A DNA stretch of 64,000 bases from NCBI GenBank assembly GCA_965279405.1, contig OZ257157.1, positions 744,001 to 808,000 on the forward strand, written 5' to 3'. Shown here piece by piece: positions 8,096 to 17,791 of the stretch. A program made the translations under genes and the position numbers. The notes under the pieces were generated by a model that was not told the DNA's origin, did not search any database, and worked only from the letters and a program-made list of their open reading frames with translations. The first letter of the stretch is position 1, and each line of letters starts with the position of its first letter. The DNA comes from CBDDIP01 sp965279405 (GTDB taxonomy: Bacteria; Actinomycetota; Acidimicrobiia; Acidimicrobiales; Ilumatobacteraceae).

Positions 8096-10558
8096 TTAGA
8101 GCGTGAAGTACCCGACCACATCGGCGACGAGGTCGATCGCACCGGCGTTGTTGGCGATGTCCACGGTGCCGTCGTTGCTCAGCCGGCAGACGACCATGTT
8201 CGGCACGACCTGCCCCTTGAGCACGTTCAGGTTGGACGTCACCGGCTGCGTCGACCCGCCCGGGAACACCGTCACGAAGGTGTCCAACGTGGGTGTCACT
8301 GCGGTGACGTTGAGCATGACCGCGGCGACGTTGGACGTGGGCACCCCGGCCTTGCCGCGCACCGGCAGTGACAGCACCGTCTGGCCGAGCTTGGCCTGCG
8401 CGGCGCCCGTCCCGTTGCGGGTGTCGAGCAACCGGTTCGGGCCGACGGCGACGAACTTGCCGCTGGTGCCCGCCTTGAAGTACCCGAGCACGTCGACGAG
8501 CACGTGGACCGATCCGGTGTCGTTGTAGATGCTCACCCGCTGGTTGGCGACGCGAGCGATCACCATGTTCGGAACGGTCTGCCCCATGGTCATGTTCAGG
8601 CTCGAGGAGTTCGGCCGGGCTTCGCCCTGCGGCCACACCGTGAGGAAGCTGTTGCCCCACGTCTCGGTCGCCGTCACGTTGAGGACGACCGCCGTGGCAT
8701 CGGTGGGCACGCCCTTCACCCCGGCCACCCGGAGATCGACCTTCTCGCCGCCGAGCAGCGGGCCGGTGCGACCTCCCGTGCCGTTGCGGGTGTCGAGCAG
8801 GCGGGCCGGAGTGATCCCGGTCATCCCCACGTCGACGCCTTCGCGGTAGTAGCCGACGATGTCGCCGATCAGATCGACCTTGCCGGCGTTGTTGTAGAAG
8901 TTGACGGCCCCGCTGGCGCCGATGCGTCCGATGACGAGGTTCGGCACGGTCACGCCCGGAACCACGTTGAGGTTCGACGTCGACGGCTTCACGGATCCGT
9001 TCTGCCAGGCGGTGATGTAGGTCGCGGCCGTCGCGCCCGTGGCCGTCACGTTGATGGCCACCGCGGTCGCCTCGGCGGGCACGCCGTACGCGCCCGCCAC
9101 CGGGAAGGTCCACGTCTCCGCTGCGCCGAGCGGGGTGGAGCGCCCGCCCTGCCCGGTGCGCGTGTCGAACAGCCGCGCCGGGCTCATCGGCGTGAAGCCG
9201 CCCGGCGGGGTGGGCACGTAGATCGGCGGATCGGCGGGCGCCTCCGGTGGACCGCCCGGCCCGGACTCGAACAGGTTCATGTTGGGGTACGACCCACCGA
9301 GGATCGTGCTGCCGCCGCCGCCCAGCCAGTTGTCGAGGACGTTGCCGTACACCGTCCGGAAGTCGACCGACACCGCCAGGTTCGCCCACTGCGACACGTT
9401 GAGCGGCGAGGGGGTGCCGTAGGTGCCGCCGCGAACGTGGTCGCCGATGACGAACAGGTTGCTCGTCGTACCGTGGTCGGTGCCGAGCGTGTCGTTCGAG
9501 TACGGCGTGCGGCCGAACTCCGACAGCGTGAGGATCGTGACCCGGCTCTTGTACAGCGGGTTGAGCGTGTCGTAGAAGGCCTGCAGGCTCTCGTTGAGAT
9601 CGACCATCACCTCGGTGTGGTCGCCAGGCTCGTTCGAGTGGTTGTCGAGCCCACCACGTCCGAGGTCGATGACGCGGAAGCCGAGGTTGCAGTTGATCAA
9701 CCGCGCCGCCATGGTCATCTTCTTGGTCAGCTCGCTGGCGTCGATCGAGGGGTTGAACACCGGCGACAACTGACCGGCGATGTCCACCGTCGACTTCATC
9801 GTGGAGGCGAATGCGTCGTGCCAGGGGCCGCGACCGCCCGACGTCGCTGCCATCGCCCGCATGCCGGTGTACAGCCGCTGGTCCTGCGCGGAGGTCCCGC
9901 TGCCGAACAGCCCACCCCACGGCGGAACGCCGAGTGCGCGGCGGGTGTCCCCGACGAGGTGCTGCGGCACCGAGGTGTCGATCGTTGCGGCCATCGTGTC
10001 CGCCAACTGGGCCGGCTGCCCGTCCAGCCAACGGCCCAGCCAGCCCGTGGTCGGGACGACCGACCCGTACTTGCCGGCCATCCAGATCGCCATCGAGTTG
10101 AAGTGCGAGCGGTCCGGGTTGTTGTACCCGACTCCGTGGACGACGGCCATGTTGCCCTGGTCGTAGAGCTTCTTCAGGTACGCCAGGTTGGGGTTCAACC
10201 CGTGCGTGGCGTTGATCGGCAGCACCTGCGCGGCGGGGATGGCGATGTTCGCCCGCTGCGAGTAGTACAGCCCGTCGGTGAACGGTACGACCGTGTTCAG
10301 ACCATCGTTGCCGCCGTAGAGGAAGAGCGTGATGAGGATGCCGTCGGTCGGCCCGATCGGAGCGCCGGCCCATGCCTCGGGCAGGTCGGTGCCGAGCAGT
10401 TCCTGGCCGAGCGTGCCAACGGCGAGGCCGGCACCGACGCCGAGGCCGACGGCCTGCAGGAACCGGCGGCGAGACCAACCGTTGGGGCCGTCGGCGTCGA
10501 AGCTGGGGACGGAGAGCAGCCGGCGTGCGTCGGCAGTGGAGATGTCGGGATCGAGCAT
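8096..10558 (-). CDS. DUF1501 exported protein with three C-terminal beta repeats
   Basis: 820 aa. A twin-arginine signal (SRRRFLQ, residues 29-35) precedes a hydrophobic stretch, so export in folded form by Tat is expected. Residues about 60-430 match the DUF1501 family (alkaline-phosphatase-like fold): FLYGGNDGLNTVVP near the start, LSEFGRTPYSN and GTDHGTTSN later. After a proline-rich linker (about 430-450) come three related units of about 120 residues, each opening with ARLxDTRxGxGG and closing with a DxVGYYxxG-like strand (about 450-570, 575-695, 700-820). Such repeats probably mediate cell-surface or matrix attachment. It lies 10 bp after the DUF1800 gene, the usual partner. Confidence 0.9.
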   Translation of the reverse strand: MLDPDISTADARRLLSVPSFDADGPNGWSRRRFLQAVGLGVGAGLAVGTLGQELLGTDLPEAWAGAPIGPTDGILITLFLYGGNDGLNTVVPFTDGLYYSQRANIAIPAAQVLPINATHGLNPNLAYLKKLYDQGNMAVVHGVGYNNPDRSHFNSMAIWMAGKYGSVVPTTGWLGRWLDGQPAQLADTMAATIDTSVPQHLVGDTRRALGVPPWGGLFGSGTSAQDQRLYTGMRAMAATSGGRGPWHDAFASTMKSTVDIAGQLSPVFNPSIDASELTKKMTMAARLINCNLGFRVIDLGRGGLDNHSNEPGDHTEVMVDLNESLQAFYDTLNPLYKSRVTILTLSEFGRTPYSNDTLGTDHGTTSNLFVIGDHVRGGTYGTPSPLNVSQWANLAVSVDFRTVYGNVLDNWLGGGGSTILGGSYPNMNLFESGPGGPPEAPADPPIYVPTPPGGFTPMSPARLFDTRTGQGGRSTPLGAAETWTFPVAGAYGVPAEATAVAINVTATGATAATYITAWQNGSVKPSTSNLNVVPGVTVPNLVIGRIGASGAVNFYNNAGKVDLIGDIVGYYREGVDVGMTGITPARLLDTRNGTGGRTGPLLGGEKVDLRVAGVKGVPTDATAVVLNVTATETWGNSFLTVWPQGEARPNSSSLNMTMGQTVPNMVIARVANQRVSIYNDTGSVHVLVDVLGYFKAGTSGKFVAVGPNRLLDTRNGTGAAQAKLGQTVLSLPVRGKAGVPTSNVAAVMLNVTAVTPTLDTFVTVFPGGSTQPVTSNLNVLKGQVVPNMVVCRLSNDGTVDIANNAGAIDLVADVVGYFTL

Positions 10559-10568
10559 GTCAGCGTCC

Positions 10569-11876
10569 TCAGGCCATGTGGAATTCGGGAGTCAGCATCG
10601 TCATCAACAACAGGTTGCGCACCCGGTAGTAGGAGTTCGTCTCGGCAGCGAAGGCGTTCTCCAGCGCGGTGCGAGTCGCGTCCGACAGCGGGGTCAACCC
10701 GAAGAAGTCGCTCACGGCCAGGGCGGCGTTGGTCTTCTGCGTCGTGCGGTTGAACCCGGCCAGCGTGAGCCAGATCGCCGATCCGTCCAGACGCCACGAC
10801 GCGGTCTCGGCGAAGTCGGAGCGCCCGCTCAACGCGCCCGCGTTGAGCCAGTACGCGTTCGGCTTCCAGCCGGCGACGTTCGGCGGCCGGTAGATCTGCT
10901 GACCGGTCGACTCGAGCGCCCACGACACGCCGAACCCACCGTCACCGTCGAACGGGATGCCGGTGTAGTAGCTCAGGCGGACGACCCAGTCGATCGGCGG
11001 TTGCACGATGCCCTGCTTGGCCGTCGTCGAGTAGAACTCCGGGTCGTTGAGGATCGCCCGCAGCAGCGGCTTGAGCTCGAAGTCGTTGGCCAGGAACACG
11101 TCCGCCAGCGTGTTGACCAAGGTGTCACTCGGACCGATGTAGGCGAGGTGCTCCCAGAGCTTGCGCGTGATGTACCGGGCGGCGATCAGCTTCTTGCCGG
11201 CGTTGTCGCGCAAGATCTCGTTGACGATGTCCGGCCCGTTCCAGTCCTTCGTCGTCCCGAAGAACGTCTTCTGGGTGTGGTCGTGCTTGGTGTCGCGGTA
11301 CCAGTAGACGCGGTTCGTGTAGTCGTAGTTGTGCCCGGTCCAGGCGCGAGCGGCGGCGTCGACGTCGGCCTCGGTGTAGTTGCCGATCCCGAGCGTGAAC
11401 AGCTCCATCAGCTCGCGAGCGAAGTTCTGGTTCGGTGAGCCCTTCACGTTGCTCGCGTTGGAGAGGTAGACGAGCATCGCCGGCTCCAGCGACATCGCCT
11501 GGGTCAGGTTGCGGAAGTTGCCCAACGCGTTCGTGCGGTACAGCTGCTGCTGCAGCATCATCTGGTAGCCCTGGTCGACGTCGCTCCACGAGCTCGTGAA
11601 GTGACCGTGCCAGAACAGCACCATCTTCTCCTGGAACGGCCGTGGCTGATCGCGCATCTGCGTCATCCACCAGCCGCACGCATCGACGTACTGCTGGTAG
11701 CTGTCGTCGGTGTAGGTGGTCAGCGCCGTCGGCGCCACGGCGGTGTTCGGGCTGAAGTCGAGCACGTTCTCCACGGCGTCGGCGATCGTCATCGGGGTCA
11801 GCGCGCTGAGCCGGTTCGGGCGCGCCACGAACTCGGTTCTCCGCAACAGGTGGGCCACGTCGGCGGGATCGGCCAC
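10569..11876 (-). CDS. DUF1800 family protein
   Basis: 435 aa. It begins with HLLRRTEFVARP, the typical DUF1800 opening, and contains FWHGHFTSS, NFARELMELFTLGIGNYTE and RAWTGHNYDY, all hallmark segments. The GTG start at 11876 has a good ribosome site (GAGGAG about 6 nt upstream). No signal peptide is seen; partners of this family are usually co-exported with DUF1501 proteins or act at the envelope. It is the first gene of a DUF1800-DUF1501 operon placed between rpmE and prfA. Biochemical role unknown. Confidence 0.93.
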   Translation of the reverse strand: MADPADVAHLLRRTEFVARPNRLSALTPMTIADAVENVLDFSPNTAVAPTALTTYTDDSYQQYVDACGWWMTQMRDQPRPFQEKMVLFWHGHFTSSWSDVDQGYQMMLQQQLYRTNALGNFRNLTQAMSLEPAMLVYLSNASNVKGSPNQNFARELMELFTLGIGNYTEADVDAAARAWTGHNYDYTNRVYWYRDTKHDHTQKTFFGTTKDWNGPDIVNEILRDNAGKKLIAARYITRKLWEHLAYIGPSDTLVNTLADVFLANDFELKPLLRAILNDPEFYSTTAKQGIVQPPIDWVVRLSYYTGIPFDGDGGFGVSWALESTGQQIYRPPNVAGWKPNAYWLNAGALSGRSDFAETASWRLDGSAIWLTLAGFNRTTQKTNAALAVSDFFGLTPLSDATRTALENAFAAETNSYYRVRNLLLMTMLTPEFHMA

Positions 11877-12006
11877 AGGTGCTCCTCAGCAATACGAATC
11901 GGGCGGGCGGTTCCGTTTGCTATCGGCGCCCGATCCGCGTTCCTGAAGGAGGCACAACACTGGTTCCCACGCCCCGCTGACGAACAGAGAGAACCTGGAC
12001 AAAACG

Positions 12007-12038
12007 CCGAGGACCCGGCCAAGCGGCCGGGTCCTCGG
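12007..12038 (-). terminator. Rho-independent terminator after rpmE
   Basis: A 14-bp stem (12007-12020 with 12025-12038) and a 4-nt loop. Read on the minus strand, it is followed by CGTTTTG, a short T-run. It lies 35 bp past the rpmE stop and isolates rpmE from the DUF1800 operon. Confidence 0.85.
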
Positions 12039-12072
12039 GCTGTTTCAGATCGTTGCGATCAGGGTGCGAAGT

Positions 12073-12285
12073 TCACTTGGTCTTGCGCTCACCGTAGCGC
12101 TTGTTGAAGCGCTCGACGCGGCCACCGGTGTCGACCAGCTTCTGCTTGCCGGTGAAGAACGGGTGGCACTCGTTGCACAGTTCGACCTGCAGGTCGCCGC
12201 CGCGCGTCGACTTGGTGGTGAACGTGTTGCCGCACGAGCAACGCACGGTGGTGTCGGTGTATGTGGGGTGGATCTCAGTCTTCAT
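12073..12285 (-). CDS. rpmE: 50S ribosomal protein L31, zinc-containing form
   Basis: 70 aa. It starts MKTEIHPTY. The zinc-ribbon cysteines are present: CSCG near residue 16 and CNECHPFFTGKQ near residue 37. This is therefore the zinc-binding (C+) L31, the paralogue normally used when zinc is plentiful. It is downstream of rho, the standard actinobacterial position, and ends at a strong terminator. Confidence 0.98.
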   Translation of the reverse strand: MKTEIHPTYTDTTVRCSCGNTFTTKSTRGGDLQVELCNECHPFFTGKQKLVDTGGRVERFNKRYGERKTK

Positions 12286-12389
12286 GGCAATGCTCCTCGA
12301 ACGGACCGCAAGTGTATCGGCACACCTGTTCGATCACTCAAGGATATCGACAGGTGCTCTGAGCTGGGCTGATGTGCCCAAGCGCCCGA

Positions 12390-14171
12390 CTACATCGTCG
12401 GCTGCTTGGCGATCTCGCTGAGGAACTCCTCGTTCGTGCGGAAGCTCTTCAGGCGATCGATGAGCAGCTCGAGGCCGGGTGCGGCGTTGCCGTCGGCTGC
12501 CAGACCGGACAGGACCCGACGCAGCTTCCACACCATCTGCAGCTGCTTGCGATCGAACAGCAGCTCCTCGTGGCGGGTGCTCGAGGCGTCGACGTCGATG
12601 GCCGGGTAGACGCGCCGCTCGGCCAGGCGACGGTCGAGGCGCAGCTCCATGTTGCCGGTGCCCTTGAACTCCTCGAAGATCGCTTCGTCCATGCGGCTGT
12701 TGGTCTCGACGAGGGCAGTGGCGAGGATCGTCAGCGAGCCGCCCTCCTCGATGTTGCGCGCCGCTCCGAAGAACTTCTTCGGCGGGTACAGCGCGCCGGC
12801 GTCGATGCCACCGCTGAGGATGCGACCGCTGGCGGGCGCAGCGAGGTTGTAGGCCCGGCTGAGGCGGGTGATGCCGTCGAGGATGATGACGACGTCCTTG
12901 CCCATCTCGACCAACCGCTTGGCCTTCTCGATGGCCAGTTCGGCAACGTGGGTGTGCTCTTCGCTCGGACGGTCGAAGGTGCTCGAGATGACCTCGCCCT
13001 TCACCGTGCGACGCATGTCGGTGACCTCTTCCGGGCGCTCGTCGATGAGCAGCACGATGAGGACGACCTCCGGGTTGTTGGCCTCGATCGCCGTGGCGAT
13101 GGTCTTCATGATCGTCGTCTTGCCGGCCTTCGGCGGGCTGACGATGATGCCGCGCTGGCCCTTGCCGATCGGCGAGACGAGATCGATGATCCGTGCCGTC
13201 ATGTCGGCGTTCGTGCCGGAGCCCTCGAGCTTCAGGCGCTCGTCGGGGAACAACGCGGTCAGGTCCTCGAAGCGCGGACGATCGCGGATGCTGTCGGGGT
13301 CGACGCCGTTGACCGTGTGCACCTCGAGCATTGCCGGGTTCTTCTCGTTGCGACCGGCCGGACGAGACAGGCCCGTGACGTGATCGCCCTTGCGCAGCCC
13401 GTGCTGGCGGGTGAGCTTGACGGGGATGTAGGCGTCGTCGCGGCTGGGCAGGTAGCCGTTGACGCGCAGGAAGCCGTAGCCCTCGTCGCGCAGGTCGAGG
13501 TAGCCGGACACGGCGACGGGTTCGGTGCTGAACGAGTCGTTCGACTCGCTGACCTGGCCGCCCTGACGTGCGGGCTGTGGCTGCGACTGCTGCTGCGGTT
13601 GCGGCTGGTCGGGGCGGTCGCCGCCCTGCTGGGCCTCGCCGGTGCGGCCGTTCTTGTTGCGGCGGCGACGTCGGCGGCGGGCGTTGCGGCTCTCACCTTC
13701 GGTGCCATCGCCGGCACCGTCGGGGCCGTCGTCGTCGCCATCGCCGTCCGCATCGCCGTCGTCCTCGGACGAGGTGGCGGCGGAGCGGCCGTTCGACGAC
13801 GCCGGCTCACGCTGCGGCTGGGCCGCCGCAGGTGTTGGCGCTGCCTCGATCGGGGCCTCGCCGGAGCGCATCAGGGCGATCTCCCAGTCCGCCAGCGGCT
13901 CGCCGTCGGGACCGAGCACGACGACGTCGTCGTCGGCCTGCGGGTCGACAGCGTAGTCGGACGCGGTCGTCGGCTGACCGTTGCTCGGGGCCGTGACGGC
14001 GGGCTCGCTCGGAGCCGGCGCATCCGAACCCGTCGTCTCCAGGATCCCCTTGATCAGGGTGGCCTTCGACGCACGAGCCGTGGTCTTGATGCCGAGCGCT
14101 TGAGCGATGGCGAGCAACTGCTCTTTGTCCTTCGACTCCAACATGGACTGTTCGAGAGCTTCCGCGGCCAC
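12390..14171 (-). CDS. rho: Transcription termination factor Rho
   Basis: 593 aa from a GTG at 14171, chosen because it places the Rho N-terminal helical motif (LESKDKEQLLAIAQALGI) at the start; an upstream in-frame start at 14270 and an ATG at 14144 cannot be excluded. Domains: Rho-N helix (10-45), a long low-complexity insert (about 60-190) rich in Asp, Gln and a run of arginines, the cold-shock RNA-binding domain, and the hexameric ATPase with Walker A PPKAGKTT and Walker B VVIILDGITRLSRAYN. Such Arg/Asp-rich inserts are typical of actinobacterial Rho and add RNA affinity. The leader of about 210 bp upstream may carry autoregulation. Confidence 0.96.
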   Translation of the reverse strand: MAAEALEQSMLESKDKEQLLAIAQALGIKTTARASKATLIKGILETTGSDAPAPSEPAVTAPSNGQPTTASDYAVDPQADDDVVVLGPDGEPLADWEIALMRSGEAPIEAAPTPAAAQPQREPASSNGRSAATSSEDDGDADGDGDDDGPDGAGDGTEGESRNARRRRRRRNKNGRTGEAQQGGDRPDQPQPQQQSQPQPARQGGQVSESNDSFSTEPVAVSGYLDLRDEGYGFLRVNGYLPSRDDAYIPVKLTRQHGLRKGDHVTGLSRPAGRNEKNPAMLEVHTVNGVDPDSIRDRPRFEDLTALFPDERLKLEGSGTNADMTARIIDLVSPIGKGQRGIIVSPPKAGKTTIMKTIATAIEANNPEVVLIVLLIDERPEEVTDMRRTVKGEVISSTFDRPSEEHTHVAELAIEKAKRLVEMGKDVVIILDGITRLSRAYNLAAPASGRILSGGIDAGALYPPKKFFGAARNIEEGGSLTILATALVETNSRMDEAIFEEFKGTGNMELRLDRRLAERRVYPAIDVDASSTRHEELLFDRKQLQMVWKLRRVLSGLAADGNAAPGLELLIDRLKSFRTNEEFLSEIAKQPTM

Positions 14172-14381
14172 TGGCCACCTGCTTTCTGGGAAGCGGCGTG
14201 CGTGACTTGTCGTCGGGTCCGAACGGAGGGTTCGGGACGCGACGGTGGCCCCACCACCTGTGAGCATCATCCCTACCGCAGCATCAGCGCCGTCCGAAGT
14301 GCCCGAGCCGGTTGCAGTGGGAGGTTCGATACGAGACCGAACGGGCCGAACTGTAGCGAGCCGGTCCGCCCGCTTGCAACG

Positions 14382-15767
14382 TCAGCCCAGGTGAGCGACC
14401 GACTCGACGAAGCGCTGGATCGTGGCCAGGTCGTTGGGCAGCACGGTGGTGCGCTCGGGGCGATCGAACAGGTCGGCCAGGTGCACGGGCAGCCCGGGGC
14501 TGACACCCGTGGCCTGGCGGACCGCGTCGGGGAACTTCGCTGGGTGGGCGGTGGCCAGGGTGACGACGGTGCCGTGCAGGGTGCCCGCCTCACGCAGCAG
14601 CCGCGTCGCGCCGACGCCGACGGCGGTGTGCGGATCGATCAGCAGATCGGTCTGCTCGTAGGTCGACCGCATCACCTCGAGGGTGCCGGCGTCGTCGAGG
14701 CGCGCGGCCTGGAACTGCCCGTCGAGGTGCTCGGCGCGCTGGTCGTCCTCGATCGCCAGACGCCCAGCCGCCCGGAAGCGATGGAGCTGCTCGGCGGTCA
14801 GCCCGCCGTCGCGGCCGTTCATCTCGAACAGCAGGCGCTCGAAGTTCGACGACACCTGGATGTCCATCGAGGGGCTCAATGAGGGCACGACGTCGGCCGT
14901 GCTCATGTCGTTGTGGTTGATGAACCTGGCGAGGATGTCGTTGGCGTTGGCGGCGACGACGAGCTGATCGATGGGCGCACCCATCTGCTTGGCGATCCAG
15001 CCGGAGAAGACGTTGCCGAAGTTCCCACTCGGCACGCAGAAGCTGACCGGGCCGCGCAGCACGTCGGTCGCGACCACGTAGTAGACGACCTGCGCCATCA
15101 CGCGAGCCCAGTTGATGCTGTTCACCGCGCTGAGCGAGAGGCGCTCTCGGAACGGGGCGTCGTTGAACATCGCCTTGACGAGGTCCTGGCAGTCGTCGAA
15201 CGTGCCCTCGACCGCCACCGTGTGCACGTTCGACGAGTCGACGGTGGTCATCTGCTTGCGCTGCACGTCGCTCGTGCGGCCGTGCGGGTACAGGATGACG
15301 ATGTCGACGTTGGCGCAGCCCTTGACACCGTCGATGGCCGCCGACCCGGTGTCGCCACTGGTCGCCCCGACGATCGTCACCCGCCGACCCTGCTGCGCCA
15401 GCACGAGGTCGAACAGGCGGCCGACGAGCTGCAGCGCGACGTCCTTGAACGCCAGCGTCGGGCCGTGGAACAGCTCCATCACGTGGTCGTGGTGGCCGGT
15501 CTGCACGAGCGGCACCACCGCCGGGTGGCGGAACGTGGCGTAGGCCTCGTCACACAACCGCAGCAGCGTGTCGGCATCGATCTCGTCACCGATGAACGGC
15601 GACATCACCTGCGCGGCTCGCTCGGCGTAGCTCTGGCCCGGCACCCTCGCCGGCAGCGCCGGCCAGTGGTCCGGCACGTACAGGCCACCGTCGGTCGCCA
15701 GTCCGGCCAGCAGCACCTCGGTGAAGCCGAGCTCGGGCGCGGCGCCGCGAGTGGAGACGTAACGCAC
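14382..15767 (-). CDS. thrC: Threonine synthase (long, E. coli/yeast-like class)
   Basis: 461 aa. It converts O-phosphohomoserine to threonine with pyridoxal phosphate. The Thr_synth_N domain (YVSTRGAAPELGF, then SYAERAAQVMSPFI) precedes the PLP core; the Schiff-base lysine is in GPTLAFKD and the phosphate-binding loop in GATSGDTGSAA. At 461 aa it belongs to the long class, whereas many actinobacteria carry the short class of about 360 aa. It lies 2 bp after hom. A homoserine kinase gene, which should supply its substrate, is not found between thrC and rho. Confidence 0.96.
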   Translation of the reverse strand: MRYVSTRGAAPELGFTEVLLAGLATDGGLYVPDHWPALPARVPGQSYAERAAQVMSPFIGDEIDADTLLRLCDEAYATFRHPAVVPLVQTGHHDHVMELFHGPTLAFKDVALQLVGRLFDLVLAQQGRRVTIVGATSGDTGSAAIDGVKGCANVDIVILYPHGRTSDVQRKQMTTVDSSNVHTVAVEGTFDDCQDLVKAMFNDAPFRERLSLSAVNSINWARVMAQVVYYVVATDVLRGPVSFCVPSGNFGNVFSGWIAKQMGAPIDQLVVAANANDILARFINHNDMSTADVVPSLSPSMDIQVSSNFERLLFEMNGRDGGLTAEQLHRFRAAGRLAIEDDQRAEHLDGQFQAARLDDAGTLEVMRSTYEQTDLLIDPHTAVGVGATRLLREAGTLHGTVVTLATAHPAKFPDAVRQATGVSPGLPVHLADLFDRPERTTVLPNDLATIQRFVESVAHLG

Positions 15768-15769
15768 GG

Positions 15770-17074
15770 TCAGGCGCCGATCACGCGCAGCAGCCCGCCG
15801 ACCTGACGGACCACGTCGAGATCGCGGAGCTCGCGCACCGTTGCCTGCACCGCCGACTCGCGCGCCTCGTGGGTGATGAACACGAGCTTCGCCTCGGGAC
15901 CGTTGCCCTCCTGCTCGGCGGCGCGGATGCTGACGTCGTTGCGGGCGAACACGCCGGTGACCGCGTGGAGCACGCCGGGACGGTCGAGCACCTCGAGGCT
16001 CAGCAGGTACTCGGCCGAGGTCTCGTCGATGGGCCGGATGCGCGCCCGCCCGAACGAGCCGAGCGACCCGTGCGTGCCCTTCGCCAGGTTCACCGCGGCG
16101 TCGATGATGTCGCCGAGGACGGCGCTGGCCGTCGGGTAGCCACCCGCGCCGCGCCCGTAGAACATCAGCGAACCGACGGCAGCACCCTCGACGAAGACGG
16201 CGTTGTAGCTGTCGCGCACGCTGGCCAGTGGATGGGTGACCGGCACCATCGCCGGGTGCACGCGCACGGCGATCTCGCCGGTCGGCTCGTCGACCTCGGC
16301 GATGCCGAGCAGCTTGACGACGTACCCGAGGCGCTTGGCCATCGTGATGTCCGCGCTGGTGATCCCGCTGATCCCCTCGTGGTAGACGTCGCCGGCGACG
16401 ACCTTGGCGCCGAAGGCGATGGTGGCCATGATCGCCGCCTTCGCGCCGGCATCGAAGCCCTCGACGTCGGCGGTGGGGTCGCGCTCGGCGAACCCGAGCG
16501 CCTGCGCCTCGGCCAGCGCCGTGCCGTACTCGGCACCGTCCTCGGTCATCTTCGTCAGGATGAAGTTCGTCGTGCCGTTGATGATCCCCATCACCCGTTT
16601 GATCGGTTCACCGCGCAGGCTCTCGCGCAGCGCACGCACGATCGGGATCCCGCCCGCCACGGCAGCCTCGAACAGCAGGTCGACACCCGCCTCCTCGGCA
16701 ACGGCGAACAGCTCCGTGCCGACGTTGGCGAGCAGCTCCTTGTTGCCGGTGACCACGGGCTTGCCGTTGCGCAGCGCCGTGGTGATCAGCTCGCGAGCGG
16801 GCTCGATGCCACCGATGACCTCGACGACGAGATCGATCGACGGGTCGTTGACGACCGCCATCGCGTCGCGAGTGAGCACCCCGGCCGGCAGCTCGACGTC
16901 GCGCTCCTTGCTGAGGTTGCGCACCGCCACCGACACGATCTCCAGGCGCACACCGGTGCGAGCCTCGATCGCCGCCTGCTGCTTCGCCGTGAGCGCGACC
17001 AGCGGAGCTCCGACGTTGCCGCACCCGAGCAGGCCCACGCGCACCGTCTTGTTGCTCACTCCACGTTCAGTCAC
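15770..17074 (-). CDS. hom: Homoserine dehydrogenase
   Basis: 434 aa. It reduces aspartate semialdehyde to homoserine. The nucleotide-binding GLLGCGNVG is at residues 14-22, the catalytic core has INGTTNFILTKM and AERDPTADVEGFDAGAKA, and a C-terminal ACT domain starts at about 355 (LDRPGVLHAVTGVFARNDVS), the usual site of threonine feedback inhibition. It is translationally close-coupled to thrC. Alternative start: GTG or ATG within the first few codons. Confidence 0.96.
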   Translation of the reverse strand: MTERGVSNKTVRVGLLGCGNVGAPLVALTAKQQAAIEARTGVRLEIVSVAVRNLSKERDVELPAGVLTRDAMAVVNDPSIDLVVEVIGGIEPARELITTALRNGKPVVTGNKELLANVGTELFAVAEEAGVDLLFEAAVAGGIPIVRALRESLRGEPIKRVMGIINGTTNFILTKMTEDGAEYGTALAEAQALGFAERDPTADVEGFDAGAKAAIMATIAFGAKVVAGDVYHEGISGITSADITMAKRLGYVVKLLGIAEVDEPTGEIAVRVHPAMVPVTHPLASVRDSYNAVFVEGAAVGSLMFYGRGAGGYPTASAVLGDIIDAAVNLAKGTHGSLGSFGRARIRPIDETSAEYLLSLEVLDRPGVLHAVTGVFARNDVSIRAAEQEGNGPEAKLVFITHEARESAVQATVRELRDLDVVRQVGGLLRVIGA

Positions 17075-17146
17075 GGGCGGGAAGGCTACGAGGCGCGCCC
17101 GCGGGGTCGAAACCCTTTGCGTCCGGAGGGCGCGTCCGCGAACGCG

Positions 17147-17668
17147 TCAGGCGCGACGGTCCGCTCGCCGACGAGCGGCCAGCGACGCGAGCGCACCGCA
17201 ACCGACGAGGGTGCTGGCGATCACGAGGCCGCCGCGCGATGCAGCGCCCGTGGCGGGCAGGTGGTTCTCCACCGTCGGGGTGCGCCCACCGCCGGGATCG
17301 CCCTGGGCGACGTCGCAGGCGATCACATCGCCGACGCTGCGGTCGACGCCCCCTGCCGAGATCGCCACCGTCACCGGCCCGTCGGCCAGGCCGGTGTAGG
17401 TGATCGCGTACGCGTCGCTCGCGGCGACCTCGACGGTGCTCGTCGCCTTCGTCACCGGGTTGGTGACGGTGAACTGCACGGGTGCGCCGGCGTCGTTGTT
17501 GTACAGCGTCACGTCGAGCACACCGTCACCGTGGGAGCACCACGCATCGGCGCTCGCCGTTCCCGCCGGTGCCGCCGCGGCTGCGCCGCTGGACGACGCG
17601 CCGAACAACGACGCGCCGAGGACGACGGCGGCGAAGATCGGTCGTGTGAAAGAGGCGTGGATGCGCAT
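17147..17668 (-). CDS. LPXTG-type cell-wall-anchored surface protein
   Basis: 173 aa from the ATG at 17668 (MRIHASF); an ATG 21 bp upstream is possible. An N-terminal signal peptide ends around an AAAAAPA segment. The middle is a small beta domain with two cysteines (AWCSHGD and IACDVAQ). The C-terminus has LPATG, a hydrophobic stretch and an RRRADRR tail, a complete sortase sorting signal. The protein should be covalently attached to the wall. No sortase gene is in the window. It interrupts the usual lysA-hom neighbourhood. Confidence 0.8.
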   Translation of the reverse strand: MRIHASFTRPIFAAVVLGASLFGASSSGAAAAAPAGTASADAWCSHGDGVLDVTLYNNDAGAPVQFTVTNPVTKATSTVEVAASDAYAITYTGLADGPVTVAISAGGVDRSVGDVIACDVAQGDPGGGRTPTVENHLPATGAASRGGLVIASTLVGCGALASLAARRRADRRA

Positions 17669-17743
17669 GTGAGCCCGTCGAGGAGCCAAGCAAGGAACTT
17701 GGACGAACCCGTACGGTATTCGTCAAGAACGGCCACGTACAGA

Positions 17744-17791
17744 GCTGAGCGAGATTTGGGTCGAACGGCCCTCGGCGTCCGAACGCTCAGC
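17744..17791 (-). terminator. Possible stem-loop at the end of the PemK-like gene
   Basis: The arms GCTGAGCG (17744-17751) and CGCTCAGC (17784-17791) enclose a loop that can itself pair partly (TCGAACG with CGTCCGA). The structure includes the stop codon of the PemK-like gene. No T-run is seen on the minus strand, so this is a weak call. Confidence 0.4.

Noticed and set aside
5951..8371. 806-codon plus-strand frame across prfA and the unknown gene
   Set aside because: Opposes RF1, whose GGQ and PxT motifs are certain; composition is typical of a shadow frame.
12372..14882. Very long plus-strand open frame (over 800 codons) opposite rho and thrC
   Set aside because: Both minus-strand genes have complete, strongly conserved motifs. 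High-GC codon bias produces open antisense frames; the composition here is Arg/Val/Asp-rich with no domain.
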